From: CAXXOK01 sp964497495
Lineage (GTDB): Bacteria; Bacillota; Clostridia; Christensenellales; Aristaeellaceae
Direction: 5' to 3'
Assembly: GCA_964497495.1 (NCBI GenBank)
Contig: CAZCCZ010000003.1
Location: 77,812-141,811 of the forward strand
Length of the DNA: 64,000 nucleotides
Shown: one piece after another, positions 33,950 through 42,924 of the stretch
How the letters are laid out: each line of letters opens with the position of its first letter
Numbering within the stretch: the first letter of the stretch is position 1
Translations under genes and position numbers: made by a program
The notes under the pieces: model-generated
Seen by the model: only the letters and a program-made list of their open reading frames with translations
Databases searched by the model: none
Told to the model about the DNA's origin: nothing

Positions 33950-34244
33950 TCCCGAACCCATCGATACCGGCTCCGTCACGTTACCCGGCGACATTCTGGA
34001 ACTTGCCGAAAAGCTGGCGAAGAACACCCACGAGGTATGGGCCCTGAACCGGTTCCGGGAAGGCTGGACGTACGGGCCGCAGCGTAGCGACGCTCTGCGC
34101 ACGACCCCCTGCCTGGTGCCCTACGAGGCGCTGCCGGAGGAGGAGAAGGCCTACGACCGGCGCACCTCGCTGGAGACCCTGAAAGTCATCCGTCTGCTGG
34201 GTTTCCGGATCGAGAAAGAACCTGGCGACCTGAAAACAAAATAG
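33942..34244 (+). CDS. stand-alone RyR-domain protein
   Basis: A 100-aa protein that is almost entirely one RyR domain: GDILELAEKLAKNTHEVWAL, then EGWTYGPQRSDALRTTPCLV and EKAYDRRTSLETLKVIRLLG match the conserved signature (helix, W-x-YGP, HPxLVPY, YDR-x-T). It starts 8 nt inside the end of the membrane RyR gene, so the two are translationally coupled and probably form a complex. Eukaryotic RyR domains sit in calcium-release channels; the bacterial ligand is not established. Confidence 0.88.
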   Translation: MYNPEPIDTGSVTLPGDILELAEKLAKNTHEVWALNRFREGWTYGPQRSDALRTTPCLVPYEALPEEEKAYDRRTSLETLKVIRLLGFRIEKEPGDLKTK

Positions 34245-34276
34245 CCGGGCGGCGGGAACGCGGCGGACGCCGCGCG

Positions 34277-35095
34277 CTACCGCAAGTCCGGTTCCCCGAT
34301 CGTTAACACCAGTATCCTGTGCGCCTCCCGTGCGCTTTGAAAGCGCCCGGCGATCCGAAACATCAAGCGGTCGCCGCGGGGCAGCGCGTGGAGCGCGCGC
34401 TCGTCCGTCAGATACAGGGTTTTTACGTATCGCACGCCGTTTACATAGCTTTCCAGCGCCTTCGGGTCGTCAATTCCCCATCGGATCGTCGCGCCCGTTC
34501 TTTTCAGCGATGGGTGGTGTTTCGCGTTTTTTGCGGTCAGCGTGGAATACGCGTCGAAAAGAACCGTGCAGCGATGAAACTTCGCTTTCAGCGCAGCGAG
34601 AAGCGCCCGGATATCGTCCTGCGAGAGGTACATGAACAGCCCCTCCGCCACTGCAAGCACGTTCCCCGCATCCGTCCGTACGCCGTCCATCCAGCCCGTT
34701 TCCGCAACGGAGGATGCGATCGTGTGATAGAAGGCCGTTTCCCGGTACAGCCTCTTTTTAACTTCGATCACCGTAGGGAAATCGAGGTCGTACCACGCGC
34801 AGGCGGGCGCCCCCAGGCGCAGGTACCGTGCATCCAGCCCACAGCCCAAATGCAGCACGGTGCAGCCCGGGTTTTTTCGGATGAAATCGCCCGTATATTC
34901 GTCCAGAATGGCCGCGCGGAGGGCCAGCATGACCTGCGTCTTATTCCGTATTTTCAGCCTTTCGGCGTCGAGACCGAGTTTTTCGAGAGCCTCCCCGGCG
35001 AAAGGGTCGCGGAAAATTCCTTTGCGGTTCATTTCCGCTTTTCCGTACAGCGGGATGAGCATGGTTTCCATTTCACCCGAAAATGCTGGGTTCAT
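34277..35095 (-). CDS. class I SAM-dependent methyltransferase, LCM/PPM family (COG3315-like)
   Basis: A 272-aa enzyme. ATG 35095 follows GGAGG with 6-nt spacing; an upstream in-frame start at 35173 overlaps the promoter and is rejected. The SAM site is VLHLGCGLDARYLRLG (about 82-97), followed by the family-specific acidic YDLDFPTVIEVKKRL. The leucine-carboxyl-methyltransferase-type fold is used for small-molecule O-methylation in bacteria (polyketide-type tailoring). No polyketide genes are nearby. It is divergent from a TetR regulator, its likely controller. Confidence 0.85.
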   Translation of the reverse strand: MNPAFSGEMETMLIPLYGKAEMNRKGIFRDPFAGEALEKLGLDAERLKIRNKTQVMLALRAAILDEYTGDFIRKNPGCTVLHLGCGLDARYLRLGAPACAWYDLDFPTVIEVKKRLYRETAFYHTIASSVAETGWMDGVRTDAGNVLAVAEGLFMYLSQDDIRALLAALKAKFHRCTVLFDAYSTLTAKNAKHHPSLKRTGATIRWGIDDPKALESYVNGVRYVKTLYLTDERALHALPRGDRLMFRIAGRFQSAREAHRILVLTIGEPDLR

Positions 35096-35149
35096 AGGCG
35101 GCCTCCGTCTTTTCTGATTATGAAATGAACTGGATAACGTGATAGGTTC

Positions 35150-35178
35150 ATTATATTCGTTCCGTATCCGCAAGTCAA
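35150..35178 (-). promoter_or_regulatory. near-consensus promoter of the methyltransferase gene
   Basis: On the minus strand, TTGACT (35178-35173), a 17-nt spacer and TATAAT (35155-35150). It lies in the short region shared with the divergent TetR gene, so TetR binding here could regulate both. Confidence 0.8.
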
Positions 35179-35247
35179 CATATTGTGAACTTTCGCACGC
35201 CCGGGTTCATATTCATGGTATACTGTACGGGAAAGGCGGGAAAAGGC

Positions 35248-35850
35248 GTGAACGGATACGAGAAGCGAACCCTCGGGAAAAGGGAAGCGATTCTGGAAGC
35301 GGCGCGGACGCTGTTCGCCCGGAAAGGCGTTACGGAAACCAGCGTTACGGAAATCGCCGCTGGGGCGCGCGTATCCCGCGTGACGCTGTTTAAATATTTC
35401 GGAAGCAAGGAAGCGCTGGCCAGGGAAGCCATGCTCTCGTGGATCGATCTGTTGACGTCGGAATACGAAGGCATCCTTTCCGGCGAAATGCCGTTCAGGG
35501 AAAAACTGGTCGCGCTTCTGAGCGCCCGGTTCGCGGGCCGGGAAAGGATCGGGGAACGGTTCATCTGCGCTACGGCGTGGGAAGACGAAGAGCTGCAGAG
35601 GCTGATCGGGGAGTTGGCCGTCGCCCGCGCGTACCCCGTCGCTACGGAACTGATCCGGGAGGGAAAACGCACGGGCGACATCGACCCTTCGCTGAGCGAC
35701 GAAGCGATCTTCGCCTACCTCTCCGCCTTCGGCCCGGTCGTCCGCAACCCCGAATACGCCCGGAAAGGAAAGGCGTTTCAGGCCGACCTGTTCAACCTGT
35801 TTCTGGGCGGCCTGGTTACGAACTGGCGAACGCCGCGGGACGGGGATTAG
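35248..35850 (+). CDS. TetR/AcrR-family transcriptional regulator
   Basis: A 200-aa regulator (GTG 35248). The helix-turn-helix region KREAILEAARTLFARKGVTE ... TSVTEIAAGARVSRVTLFKYFGSKEAL is canonical for TetR. The C-terminal ligand domain is helical and divergent. A longer frame begins at ATG 35185 but would overlap the divergent promoter region; the shorter start preserves the usual 15-20-residue arm before the DNA-binding domain. It is divergent from the methyltransferase, the most likely target. Effector unknown. Confidence 0.85.
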   Translation: MNGYEKRTLGKREAILEAARTLFARKGVTETSVTEIAAGARVSRVTLFKYFGSKEALAREAMLSWIDLLTSEYEGILSGEMPFREKLVALLSARFAGRERIGERFICATAWEDEELQRLIGELAVARAYPVATELIREGKRTGDIDPSLSDEAIFAYLSAFGPVVRNPEYARKGKAFQADLFNLFLGGLVTNWRTPRDGD

Positions 35851-36052
35851 CGGAACGGTCCGACCCACTTACGCCTCATTTCTGTCAAGGGGCGGACATA
35901 TGGAGCAAGCGCCTTATCACAAAAGCATCCGGTGATCGCTCGGCGCGTTGCATCCGCCGCCGGAATGTGATACGATTGACATACGAACCATGCGTTTCAA
36001 CCCCGTTCCCCGCCCCGTGCGCGGGAGGCGGCGGGAAGGAGCGTCGAAAGCC

Positions 36053-37765
36053 ATGCGCAGGGACAACCTCGTTCGGAAGATCATCCTGTATACGGCGGCG
36101 CTGATCGTGCTGCTGGTATGCGTGCTGGCGACCTACGCCTTCGCGACCTATTCCGTTCTTTCCAACGAGCTTCGGCAGGAAGCGGCCAGCATCCTGCAGG
36201 TGTACGGCGGCACGCTCAGGGGCCGCATCACGCAGATGGACGCCACCCTGCAAAACCTGCTTTTACAAAACTACAACAGGCTACAACTGCTTAAAAGCCC
36301 AAGCGAGACCAGCCGGTTCTATGCTTTGCAGGATATTCACAACTACATCGGCGACGTGATCCTGAACGACACCGGCGTGGGCGCACTGGTGGTGGCGGAT
36401 ACGGAATACGGCCTCTGCGTGGACGCGCAGGCTTCCTCCGTAACCTACTGGGAGCGCGAGGCCCTCCGGCAGTACACCGTCGAGTGCGCCCGCAGGGATG
36501 ACATTCCCCGCGCATGGCGTTTCGTCACCCTGAACGGGCGCGCGTACCTGTGCAAGATGTCCGTGTACAACGGCCGCGCCGCGGCGGCTTATACCGCGGC
36601 GGACGTTTTTCTCGCCGCCGTGCCGGGGGGCGGCGAGCGGGGGCAGACCCTCGTATTGACGGACGCGGACGGCGTCGTGGCCGCCTTCTCCGGCAACGCG
36701 CTCGCCGCGGAGCAGGTGGGCGCGAATCTGGCGGATATTCCGGCGCGGGGCGCGCAAACGGCGAGTTACGCCGTGGCGGAGGGGCAGGTGGCGCTGCACC
36801 TGCGCATCCCGAACGTGATCGTCTGGAACCAGGCGCGTATCCTGATGGCCGTGGCGCTGGCGGTGATCGTGGTCACCCTGTTTACCGGCGCGATGATCGT
36901 GCGTTACGTCACCCGCGAGGTGGTGCGTCCCATGAACCGCATGACGGAGGATATGCGCCGTATCGACGCGGGCGAATACGCGCTGCGCATCGGCGGCGAA
37001 TACGGCACGCAGGAGTTCACCCAGCTTAAGGATACCTTCAACCGCCTGATGGACGTGATCGTCCATCTTCGCATCGAAGCCTATGAAAAACGCATCGCGC
37101 TGCGGGAAATGGAACTGAAAAGCATCCGGCTCCAGCTTCGGCCGCATTTTTTCCTCAACGCCATCACCACCATTTCCAGCCTGAGCGTGCAGGGGCGCGA
37201 CCGGGAGATCGGGGTGTACGTGGACGCGCTTTCCAAGAACATCCGCTACATGTTCAAATCCGGCCTGCACACCGTGCCGGTGGGCGAGGAGTTGCGGCAT
37301 ATCGAGCACTACTTCGACATGCAGGAGTGTAAATATCCCGGCTGCCTCTTCCATTTCGTCGATCTGCCGGAGGAACTGGAAAGCTGGCCCGTACCGCAGA
37401 TGCTGGTGCAGACGTTCGTGGAAAACGAATATAAATACGCCGTTTCGCTGGATAACGTGCTGACCCTGCTGATCAACGTTTCCAAAGAGCACTTCAAGGG
37501 GGAGGACATGCTGCTGATCCGCATCGAGGACGACGGCAAGGGCTACCCGGAGGATGTGCTTCGCTATATGAACGGCGCCGCGCCCCGCCCCGCGCAGGAG
37601 GGGGAACGCGTGGGCCTGTGGAGCGTCCGGCGCATGATGGCGCTCATGTACGAGCGGGACGATTTGATCGAGCTTGCGAATATCGAACCTCACGGCTGCC
37701 TGAACCTCATCCGCGTGCCCGCCGCGCCGGTGAACGAGTACCGGGAAACGGCGCAACGGGAATGA
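36053..37765 (+). CDS. sensor histidine kinase, LytS/YesM family
   Basis: A 570-aa membrane kinase; ATG 36053 (MRRDNLVRKIILYTAAL) is preferred over an in-frame ATG at 35948. Transmembrane helices at about 10-35 and 258-285 flank an extracellular sensor. HAMP-like sequence follows (REVVRPMNRMTEDMRRIDAG). The phospho-acceptor is in SIRLQLRPHFFLNAITTI (His-Phe-Phe-Leu-Asn), typical of the YesM group. The ATPase region has RIEDDGKGYPEDVL and GLWSVRRMM. With the adjacent response regulator it should control the ABC importer gene that follows, as YesMN-type systems do for oligosaccharide uptake. Confidence 0.92.
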   Translation: MRRDNLVRKIILYTAALIVLLVCVLATYAFATYSVLSNELRQEAASILQVYGGTLRGRITQMDATLQNLLLQNYNRLQLLKSPSETSRFYALQDIHNYIGDVILNDTGVGALVVADTEYGLCVDAQASSVTYWEREALRQYTVECARRDDIPRAWRFVTLNGRAYLCKMSVYNGRAAAAYTAADVFLAAVPGGGERGQTLVLTDADGVVAAFSGNALAAEQVGANLADIPARGAQTASYAVAEGQVALHLRIPNVIVWNQARILMAVALAVIVVTLFTGAMIVRYVTREVVRPMNRMTEDMRRIDAGEYALRIGGEYGTQEFTQLKDTFNRLMDVIVHLRIEAYEKRIALREMELKSIRLQLRPHFFLNAITTISSLSVQGRDREIGVYVDALSKNIRYMFKSGLHTVPVGEELRHIEHYFDMQECKYPGCLFHFVDLPEELESWPVPQMLVQTFVENEYKYAVSLDNVLTLLINVSKEHFKGEDMLLIRIEDDGKGYPEDVLRYMNGAAPRPAQEGERVGLWSVRRMMALMYERDDLIELANIEPHGCLNLIRVPAAPVNEYRETAQRE

Positions 37766-37790
37766 CCCGCCCGCCGGAAAGGAGACCCCC

Positions 37791-39386
37791 ATGCGACTGC
37801 TGATCGTGGACGACGACATGCCCGCCGTAGAAGCCATCCGCCGCGCTATCGACTGGGACACGCTGGGCATCGAGACGGTGGAAACGGCCTACAGTGCCGC
37901 GCAGGCGCGGCGGGTGCTCCGGCGCGGGCAAACGGATATCGTCATCAGCGACATCGAAATGCCGCAGGGTTCTGGGTTGGACCTGCTTTCCTGGGTGCGG
38001 GCGCAGGGGCTGGACGTGGAGTTTCTTTTCCTCACCTGCCACGAGCGGTTCGACTATGCCAAGAGCGCCCTGAAGCTGGAAGCGGCCGAGTACCTGACCA
38101 AGCCGTTCAACGCGAAGCTGACGGCGCTCTCCCTGCAGAAAACGGCGGAGAAGATCCGGGAAAAGCGCCGCCTGCGGGAAGGCCGACGGTACGGGGAATG
38201 GCGGCTGGAAAACCCGCGGCAGGAGGAACGAAATTTCTGGCTCTCGCTTTTCAGCGGCGTCGCCCTGCGCGACCGGGAACCCATCCGCCGGGAGATCGAG
38301 GCGCGGGGGCTGGACGTGGACGCGGACGCGCGTTACCGGCTGGTGGCGACGCGCGTGATGGAATTCGAGCCGCAGGCCCGCGAGCTGGGCTGGGAACTGC
38401 TGTACTATATTCTGGAGAACACCCACGGCCGCCTGCTGACGGGGCGGGAGGAGAACGGCCGCGCCGTGCGCCGCCCGGGCGCCGGAGGACTGTGGTTTTT
38501 CACCGCCGTGGAGGACGCGCCGGACGGAGACCTGCGCGCGCGCTGCGAGAACGTGATCGCGGCCTGCGAGGAAGCCGCCCGCGTGAAGGCCACCTGCTGC
38601 ATCGGGGACGCCGTGTCCATCGAAGCTCTGGCGGACAGGCCCGCCGCCCTGCAGGCGCTCATCGAGCGCAGCGTGGCGTTTTACGGGCAGGCTTTCCTGG
38701 AAGGCGAGGCCGTGGCGGCGGGCGCGGAAACGCAGGTGCTGGAGACCGGCAGGCTGGAAGAAATGCTGCTCAACCACGATAAGGTGCGGCTGCTGAACGC
38801 CGTGAAACGCGCGCTGGCCAGCCGTACGGCGCTTAAAACCCTCAGCGAGCGCACGCTGTTTTTAATTCAGCAGGAGCTTTTGCAGGCCGTGTACGCCCAC
38901 CTTATGCAGGCGGGCCTGCAGGCGGCCAGCCTGTTTTCCGACGAGGATTCCGTGCGCCTTGCGGACGCGGCCTGCCGTTCCGGCGTGGATATGATCCGCT
39001 GGGCCAACTACCTGCTGGAACGCGCCTTCGCCCACGAGGACGAGGCGCGCCGGGCCGGGGGGCTGGTGGAACGCATCCACGCCTTCATCCGGGAGCATTA
39101 CCGCGAGGACATCGGCCGTAACGAAATCGCGGCCGCGTTCTACCTGTCCCCGGAGTATCTGGCGAAGCTGTATAAAAAAAAGACTTCCAAATCGCTGGGG
39201 GACGCCATCCGGGAGCAGCGCGTGGAGCAGGCCAAGCGCCTGTTGCGGGACCCCGGCGTGCGCATCGGGGACGTGGCGGGGGCCGTGGGCATCGACAACT
39301 TCTCCTACTTTACGACCCTGTTTAAGAAAGAGGCCGGCGTCACCCCGCAGGAGTACCGGCGGGACGCGGAAAGCGACAAAGCGTGA
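37791..39386 (+). CDS. response regulator with AraC-type DNA-binding domain, YesN-like
   Basis: A 531-aa regulator. The receiver domain (1-120) has LIVDDDMPAVEA, the phospho-acceptor Asp in DIVISDIEMPQGSG, and the conserved Thr and Lys of FLTCHERFDYAKSAL and YLTKPF. A long linker domain is followed by two AraC helix-turn-helices (DIGRNEIAAAFYLSPEYLAK and GDVAGAVGIDNFSYFTTLFK). It starts 25 nt after the histidine kinase, with AAAGGAG. It probably activates the binding-protein gene at 39501, whose promoter region contains a palindrome. Confidence 0.93.
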   Translation: MRLLIVDDDMPAVEAIRRAIDWDTLGIETVETAYSAAQARRVLRRGQTDIVISDIEMPQGSGLDLLSWVRAQGLDVEFLFLTCHERFDYAKSALKLEAAEYLTKPFNAKLTALSLQKTAEKIREKRRLREGRRYGEWRLENPRQEERNFWLSLFSGVALRDREPIRREIEARGLDVDADARYRLVATRVMEFEPQARELGWELLYYILENTHGRLLTGREENGRAVRRPGAGGLWFFTAVEDAPDGDLRARCENVIAACEEAARVKATCCIGDAVSIEALADRPAALQALIERSVAFYGQAFLEGEAVAAGAETQVLETGRLEEMLLNHDKVRLLNAVKRALASRTALKTLSERTLFLIQQELLQAVYAHLMQAGLQAASLFSDEDSVRLADAACRSGVDMIRWANYLLERAFAHEDEARRAGGLVERIHAFIREHYREDIGRNEIAAAFYLSPEYLAKLYKKKTSKSLGDAIREQRVEQAKRLLRDPGVRIGDVAGAVGIDNFSYFTTLFKKEAGVTPQEYRRDAESDKA

Positions 39387-39443
39387 CGGGAATGGTACGA
39401 TATGGCCAAATACATCCCAAAAACGAAAAAAGAACGCCTGAAA

Positions 39444-39476
39444 TTGATAGCGTTCCGCCGGAACGGACCTTATACT
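39444..39476 (+). promoter_or_regulatory. regulated promoter region of the LplB-type importer operon
   Basis: TATACT (39471-39476) is a good -10 box 25 nt before the ATG. The best -35 candidate (TTGATA, 39444-39449) has a poor 21-nt spacing. Between them is a perfect inverted repeat CGTTCC-GCC-GGAACG (39451-39465). A weak -35 plus palindrome suits activator-dependent transcription, most simply by the adjacent YesN-like regulator. Confidence 0.5.
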
Positions 39477-39500
39477 GATGGCAGAAAAGGAGGTTTTCCT

Positions 39501-41003
39501 ATGAAAAACTCACGTAAACTGCCCCGCGTGGCCCTGGCGGCCCTGCTGATCCTCTGCCTCGCGCTGGGGACGGCAAGCCTCTCCCTGGCGGAAACGTACG
39601 ATAAGGTCGTTTTCGCCTACGCCACTTTCAACAACATCCCGACCGACGAAACGCTGACCACCGTGGAGGAAGCCATCGACGCGATCACGCGCGACAAGAT
39701 CGGCGTCGAGGTGGAACTGCGGCCCATCTCCATCTGGGATTACGCCAATACCGTCAGCCTCGCGCTGCAGGGCGGCGAGCAGATCGACGTGTACCAGACC
39801 CTCGGCGATCTGAACACCGGCATCAGCGCCGGTATGTGCCGGGAGATCACCGACCTGATCGACGCCTGCGCCCCCGAGACGAAGGCGCTGATCGGCGAGA
39901 AGTGGCTGGCGGCCTGCAGCCAGGCGGGCAAACTGTACGGCATTCCCACCTTCAAGCCCATTGCGCTGACCCCCATGCTGGTCTACCGGCAGGACATCGC
40001 GGACGAGCTGGGGCTGGACATGAGCAAGGTCAACGGCACGGCGGACATTACCGCGGTGCTTCAGGCCGTGAAGGACGCCCACCCGGACATGATACCCATG
40101 GCGGCCGTCAACACCGGCAACATCGGCCTGGGGCTGACCATTCCGGACGTGGATTACCTGACGGACAACTACTACTCCCCCAAGGGCGTGCTGATGAACG
40201 ACGAGCTGACCGTAGTGGATTACTACGCCTCCGACGCGTTCAAGGGCCTCTGCGACCTGGCGCGCACCTGGTATGAGAACGGCCTGGTCATGAAGGACGC
40301 GGCCACCACCTCCAGCACGGCGGCGGAACTGATGTCCTCCGGTAATTACTTCTGCTACCTCGCCTCCTACAGCTACCCTGAGGCGGACACCGCGGCCAGC
40401 CTGGAAGCCCAGTGCGGCGGCTTCGACCTGGGCGCCAAGATCGTGGGCAGCGCTTTCCTGGACACCACGTCCATCAACGCGCTCACCTGGTGCGTATCTT
40501 CCACGTCCGCCGTGCCCGAAGCGGCGCTCAAGTTCCTCAACCTGACCTTTACGGACAAGGACGTTTGCAACCTGCTGATCTACGGGCTGGAAGGCCGCGA
40601 CTACGTGAAGAACACCGACGGCACCGTGAGCTACCCGGAAGGCCAGGAAGCGGCCACCGTGCCTTACACGGCGCAGCTTTCCTGCGGAACGATGGGCAAC
40701 TTCTTCATCATGTACCCCATGGCGGGCACCGACCCCGCGTCCCTCGTGTGGGAGCAGGAGCAGAACCAGAAGGCCAAGACTTCCGTAGCGATGGGCTTCA
40801 CCTTCGACAGCAGCGCCGTGAAGACCGAGTACACCGCCGTGACCAACGTGATCGACCAGTACCTGCCGGGCCTCGTGTGCGGCAGCGTGGACCCGGCCAC
40901 GGAGATCCCCGCCTTCCTGGAAAGGCTGAAGGAAGCCGGGCTCGGCGAGATCATCGCGGCCAAACAGGAACAACTGGACGCCTGGGTGGCGGCCAACCAG
41001 TAA
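39501..41003 (+). CDS. extracellular solute-binding protein of LplA type (oligosaccharide importer)
   Basis: A 500-aa secreted binding protein. ATG 39501 has AAAGGAGG at 7 nt. The signal peptide (RVALAALLILCLALGTASLS, cut after SLA before ETYDKVV) lacks a lipobox at the cleavage site. Features such as RPISIWDYANTVSLALQGGE and SQAGKLYGIPTFKPI are typical of large family-1 binding proteins paired with LplB/YtcP-type permeases and YesMN two-component systems. The ligand is probably a plant oligosaccharide or a host glycan fragment; there is no direct evidence. A strong hairpin follows before the permease genes. Confidence 0.9.
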   Translation: MKNSRKLPRVALAALLILCLALGTASLSLAETYDKVVFAYATFNNIPTDETLTTVEEAIDAITRDKIGVEVELRPISIWDYANTVSLALQGGEQIDVYQTLGDLNTGISAGMCREITDLIDACAPETKALIGEKWLAACSQAGKLYGIPTFKPIALTPMLVYRQDIADELGLDMSKVNGTADITAVLQAVKDAHPDMIPMAAVNTGNIGLGLTIPDVDYLTDNYYSPKGVLMNDELTVVDYYASDAFKGLCDLARTWYENGLVMKDAATTSSTAAELMSSGNYFCYLASYSYPEADTAASLEAQCGGFDLGAKIVGSAFLDTTSINALTWCVSSTSAVPEAALKFLNLTFTDKDVCNLLIYGLEGRDYVKNTDGTVSYPEGQEAATVPYTAQLSCGTMGNFFIMYPMAGTDPASLVWEQEQNQKAKTSVAMGFTFDSSAVKTEYTAVTNVIDQYLPGLVCGSVDPATEIPAFLERLKEAGLGEIIAAKQEQLDAWVAANQ

Positions 41004-41015
41004 ATCTTCCCGCGC

Positions 41016-41048
41016 CCGTCGCGGGGCGGATACGCCGCCCCGCGACGG
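41016..41048 (+). terminator. GC-rich hairpin after binding-protein gene (stabiliser or partial terminator)
   Basis: A perfect 14-bp stem CCGTCGCGGGGCGG / CCGCCCCGCGACGG with loop ATACG (41030-41034 region), without a T-tract. Transcription into the permease gene is therefore expected to continue at reduced level. Confidence 0.6.
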
Positions 41049-41083
41049 CCTTGCGGCAAATGAGACGGATTTGAGGAATGCGC

Positions 41084-42004
41084 ATGGCTAAACGTCCGAA
41101 AAAGCGCCTGGCCAAAACCGGGCCCCTGCTGCTGATCGCCGCGCCGGGGATCCTGTATCTGCTGATTAATAACTATCTGCCGATGTTCGGCGTTTTTCTG
41201 GCTTTCAAGGATTTTAACTATTTCAAGGGCATATTCGGCAGCGACTGGTGCGGGCTGGATAATTTCCGCTTCCTGTTCAAAACGCGGGACGCGCTGATTA
41301 TGACCCGCAACACGCTGCTTTACAACGCCGTTTTCATCGTCGTGGGCACGGTGGCGGCGATTTTCGTGGCGATCCTGCTTTACGAGCTGGGGCAACGCCG
41401 CGTCGTGCGGTTTTTCCAGTCCGCGCTGATCCTGCCCAACCTGTTTTCCTGGGTGGTGATCGGCTTCGTCGTCTACGCCTTCCTGAACGCCGATACCGGC
41501 TTTATCAACAACACGGTCTGCAGGGCCTTCAACCTGACCCCCGTCAGCTGGTACTCCACGCCGGGCCCGTGGCCGGGCATCCTGACCATGGTCTATCTGT
41601 GGAAGTACCTGGGCGTTTCCTCCGTGGTGTACATCGCCAGCATCGCCGGGATCGACAAGGGCGTGTACGAGGCCGCGCAGCTGGACGGCGCCAGCAAAGT
41701 GCAGCAGATTCTGAAAATCACGGTGCCTCTGCTTCGGCCCACGGTGACCATCATGGTGCTGATGGCCGTCGGCCGTATCTTCTATTCCGATTTCGGGCTG
41801 TTCTACCAGGTGCCGCAGAACTCCGGCCGCCTGTTCGACGTAACGCAGACCATCGACACCTACGTATACCGCGGCCTGATGGAATTAAACGACGTGGGCA
41901 TGTCCGCCGCCGCCGCGCTGTACCAGTCCGCGATCGGGTTCCTGCTGGTGATGGGCGCCAACGCGCTGGTGCGCCGGCTGGACGCCGACAACGCTTTGTT
42001 TTAG
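41084..42004 (+). CDS. sugar ABC transporter permease, LplB-like
   Basis: A 306-aa membrane protein with six predicted helices. The cytoplasmic coupling motif is EAAQLDGASKVQQILKITVP (about 197-216), the EAA loop of binding-protein-dependent permeases. The N-terminal LLLIAAPGILYLLINNYLPM and KDFNYFKGIFGSDWCGLDNF are characteristic of the LplB group. ATG 41084 is used because GAGG at 41073-41076 is 7 nt away but only 1 nt from ATG 41078. The partner permease gene follows 9 nt later. Confidence 0.92.
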   Translation: MAKRPKKRLAKTGPLLLIAAPGILYLLINNYLPMFGVFLAFKDFNYFKGIFGSDWCGLDNFRFLFKTRDALIMTRNTLLYNAVFIVVGTVAAIFVAILLYELGQRRVVRFFQSALILPNLFSWVVIGFVVYAFLNADTGFINNTVCRAFNLTPVSWYSTPGPWPGILTMVYLWKYLGVSSVVYIASIAGIDKGVYEAAQLDGASKVQQILKITVPLLRPTVTIMVLMAVGRIFYSDFGLFYQVPQNSGRLFDVTQTIDTYVYRGLMELNDVGMSAAAALYQSAIGFLLVMGANALVRRLDADNALF

Positions 42005-42013
42005 GAGGCCGCC

Positions 42014-42910
42014 ATGAAACATCCGCACAACGACGTCCGGCGTTTCCGGCGGTTTTCCGTTATCGTGCTGGCCGTATTCTGCATCGTCGCGGTGCTGCCC
42101 ATCGTGCTGATCGCCGCAGCTTCGGTAACGGATGAAAAGACGCTGGTCGCGGGGGGCTATACGTTTCTCCCCGCGAAACTGAGCCTGGACTCGTATTATT
42201 ACATGGTCAAGCAGAGCTCCATGATCCTGCACGCCTACGGTGTCACCATACTGGTAACGGCGCTGGGAACGCTGACCAGTCTGTTCTTAACCACCACGCT
42301 CGCCTACCCCATGTCCCGCCGCGATTTCCGGTACAAGAACGCGCTGGCGTTCTTCGTGTTCTTCACCATGCTCTTCAACGGGGGCGTCGTATCCTCCTAC
42401 ATCATGTGGTCGCGCGTATTCGGCATTAAAAACACGCTATGGGCGCTGATCGTGCCCAATTACCTCGTAACCGCCTTCAACGTCCTGCTGGTACGCAACT
42501 ACTACATGAACAGCATCCCCCACGAAATGGTGGAATCCGCGCAGATCGACGGCGCGGGTGAAATCCGCATTTTTGTGAAAGTCATGGTGCCGCTGGCGGT
42601 TCCCACCATCGCCACCGTCAGCCTGTTCACCGGGCTCATCTACTGGAACGACTGGATCAACTGTCTGTACTACGTGACCGATTCCAGGCTCTACGGGCTT
42701 CAGAACCTGCTGATCCGCATCATGAACAACATCCAGTTCCTCAAAGTCAGCACCAACGCGGCGCTGCTGGGCACGCAGAACGTCGATTTGCCCGGTTCCT
42801 CGGTGCGCATGGCCATGGCCGTCATCGGCATCCTGCCGGTGCTGATCATCTTTCCGTTCGTGCAGAAATACTTTATCAAAGGCGTCGTGCTGGGCGCCGT
42901 GAAAGGTTGA
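42014..42910 (+). CDS. sugar ABC transporter permease, YtcP-like
   Basis: A 298-aa membrane protein with six helices and the EAA-type loop MVESAQIDGAGEIRIFVKVM (about 175-194). The C-terminus (PVLIIFPFVQKYFIKGVVLG) is the usual ending of this permease type. It forms the heterodimeric channel with the preceding LplB-like permease. AGGAGG precedes ATG 42014. No ATPase gene is present in the locus, so a shared MsmX-type ATPase elsewhere is implied. Confidence 0.92.
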   Translation: MKHPHNDVRRFRRFSVIVLAVFCIVAVLPIVLIAAASVTDEKTLVAGGYTFLPAKLSLDSYYYMVKQSSMILHAYGVTILVTALGTLTSLFLTTTLAYPMSRRDFRYKNALAFFVFFTMLFNGGVVSSYIMWSRVFGIKNTLWALIVPNYLVTAFNVLLVRNYYMNSIPHEMVESAQIDGAGEIRIFVKVMVPLAVPTIATVSLFTGLIYWNDWINCLYYVTDSRLYGLQNLLIRIMNNIQFLKVSTNAALLGTQNVDLPGSSVRMAMAVIGILPVLIIFPFVQKYFIKGVVLGAVKG

Positions 42911-42924
42911 GGAGGCGGCAAAGC

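Noticed and set aside
30544..34102. Two ~600-codon minus-strand frames opposite the ROK kinase, SIS and RyR genes
   Set aside because: They cover a terminator and a consensus promoter on the other strand and encode Arg/His-rich sequence without domains.
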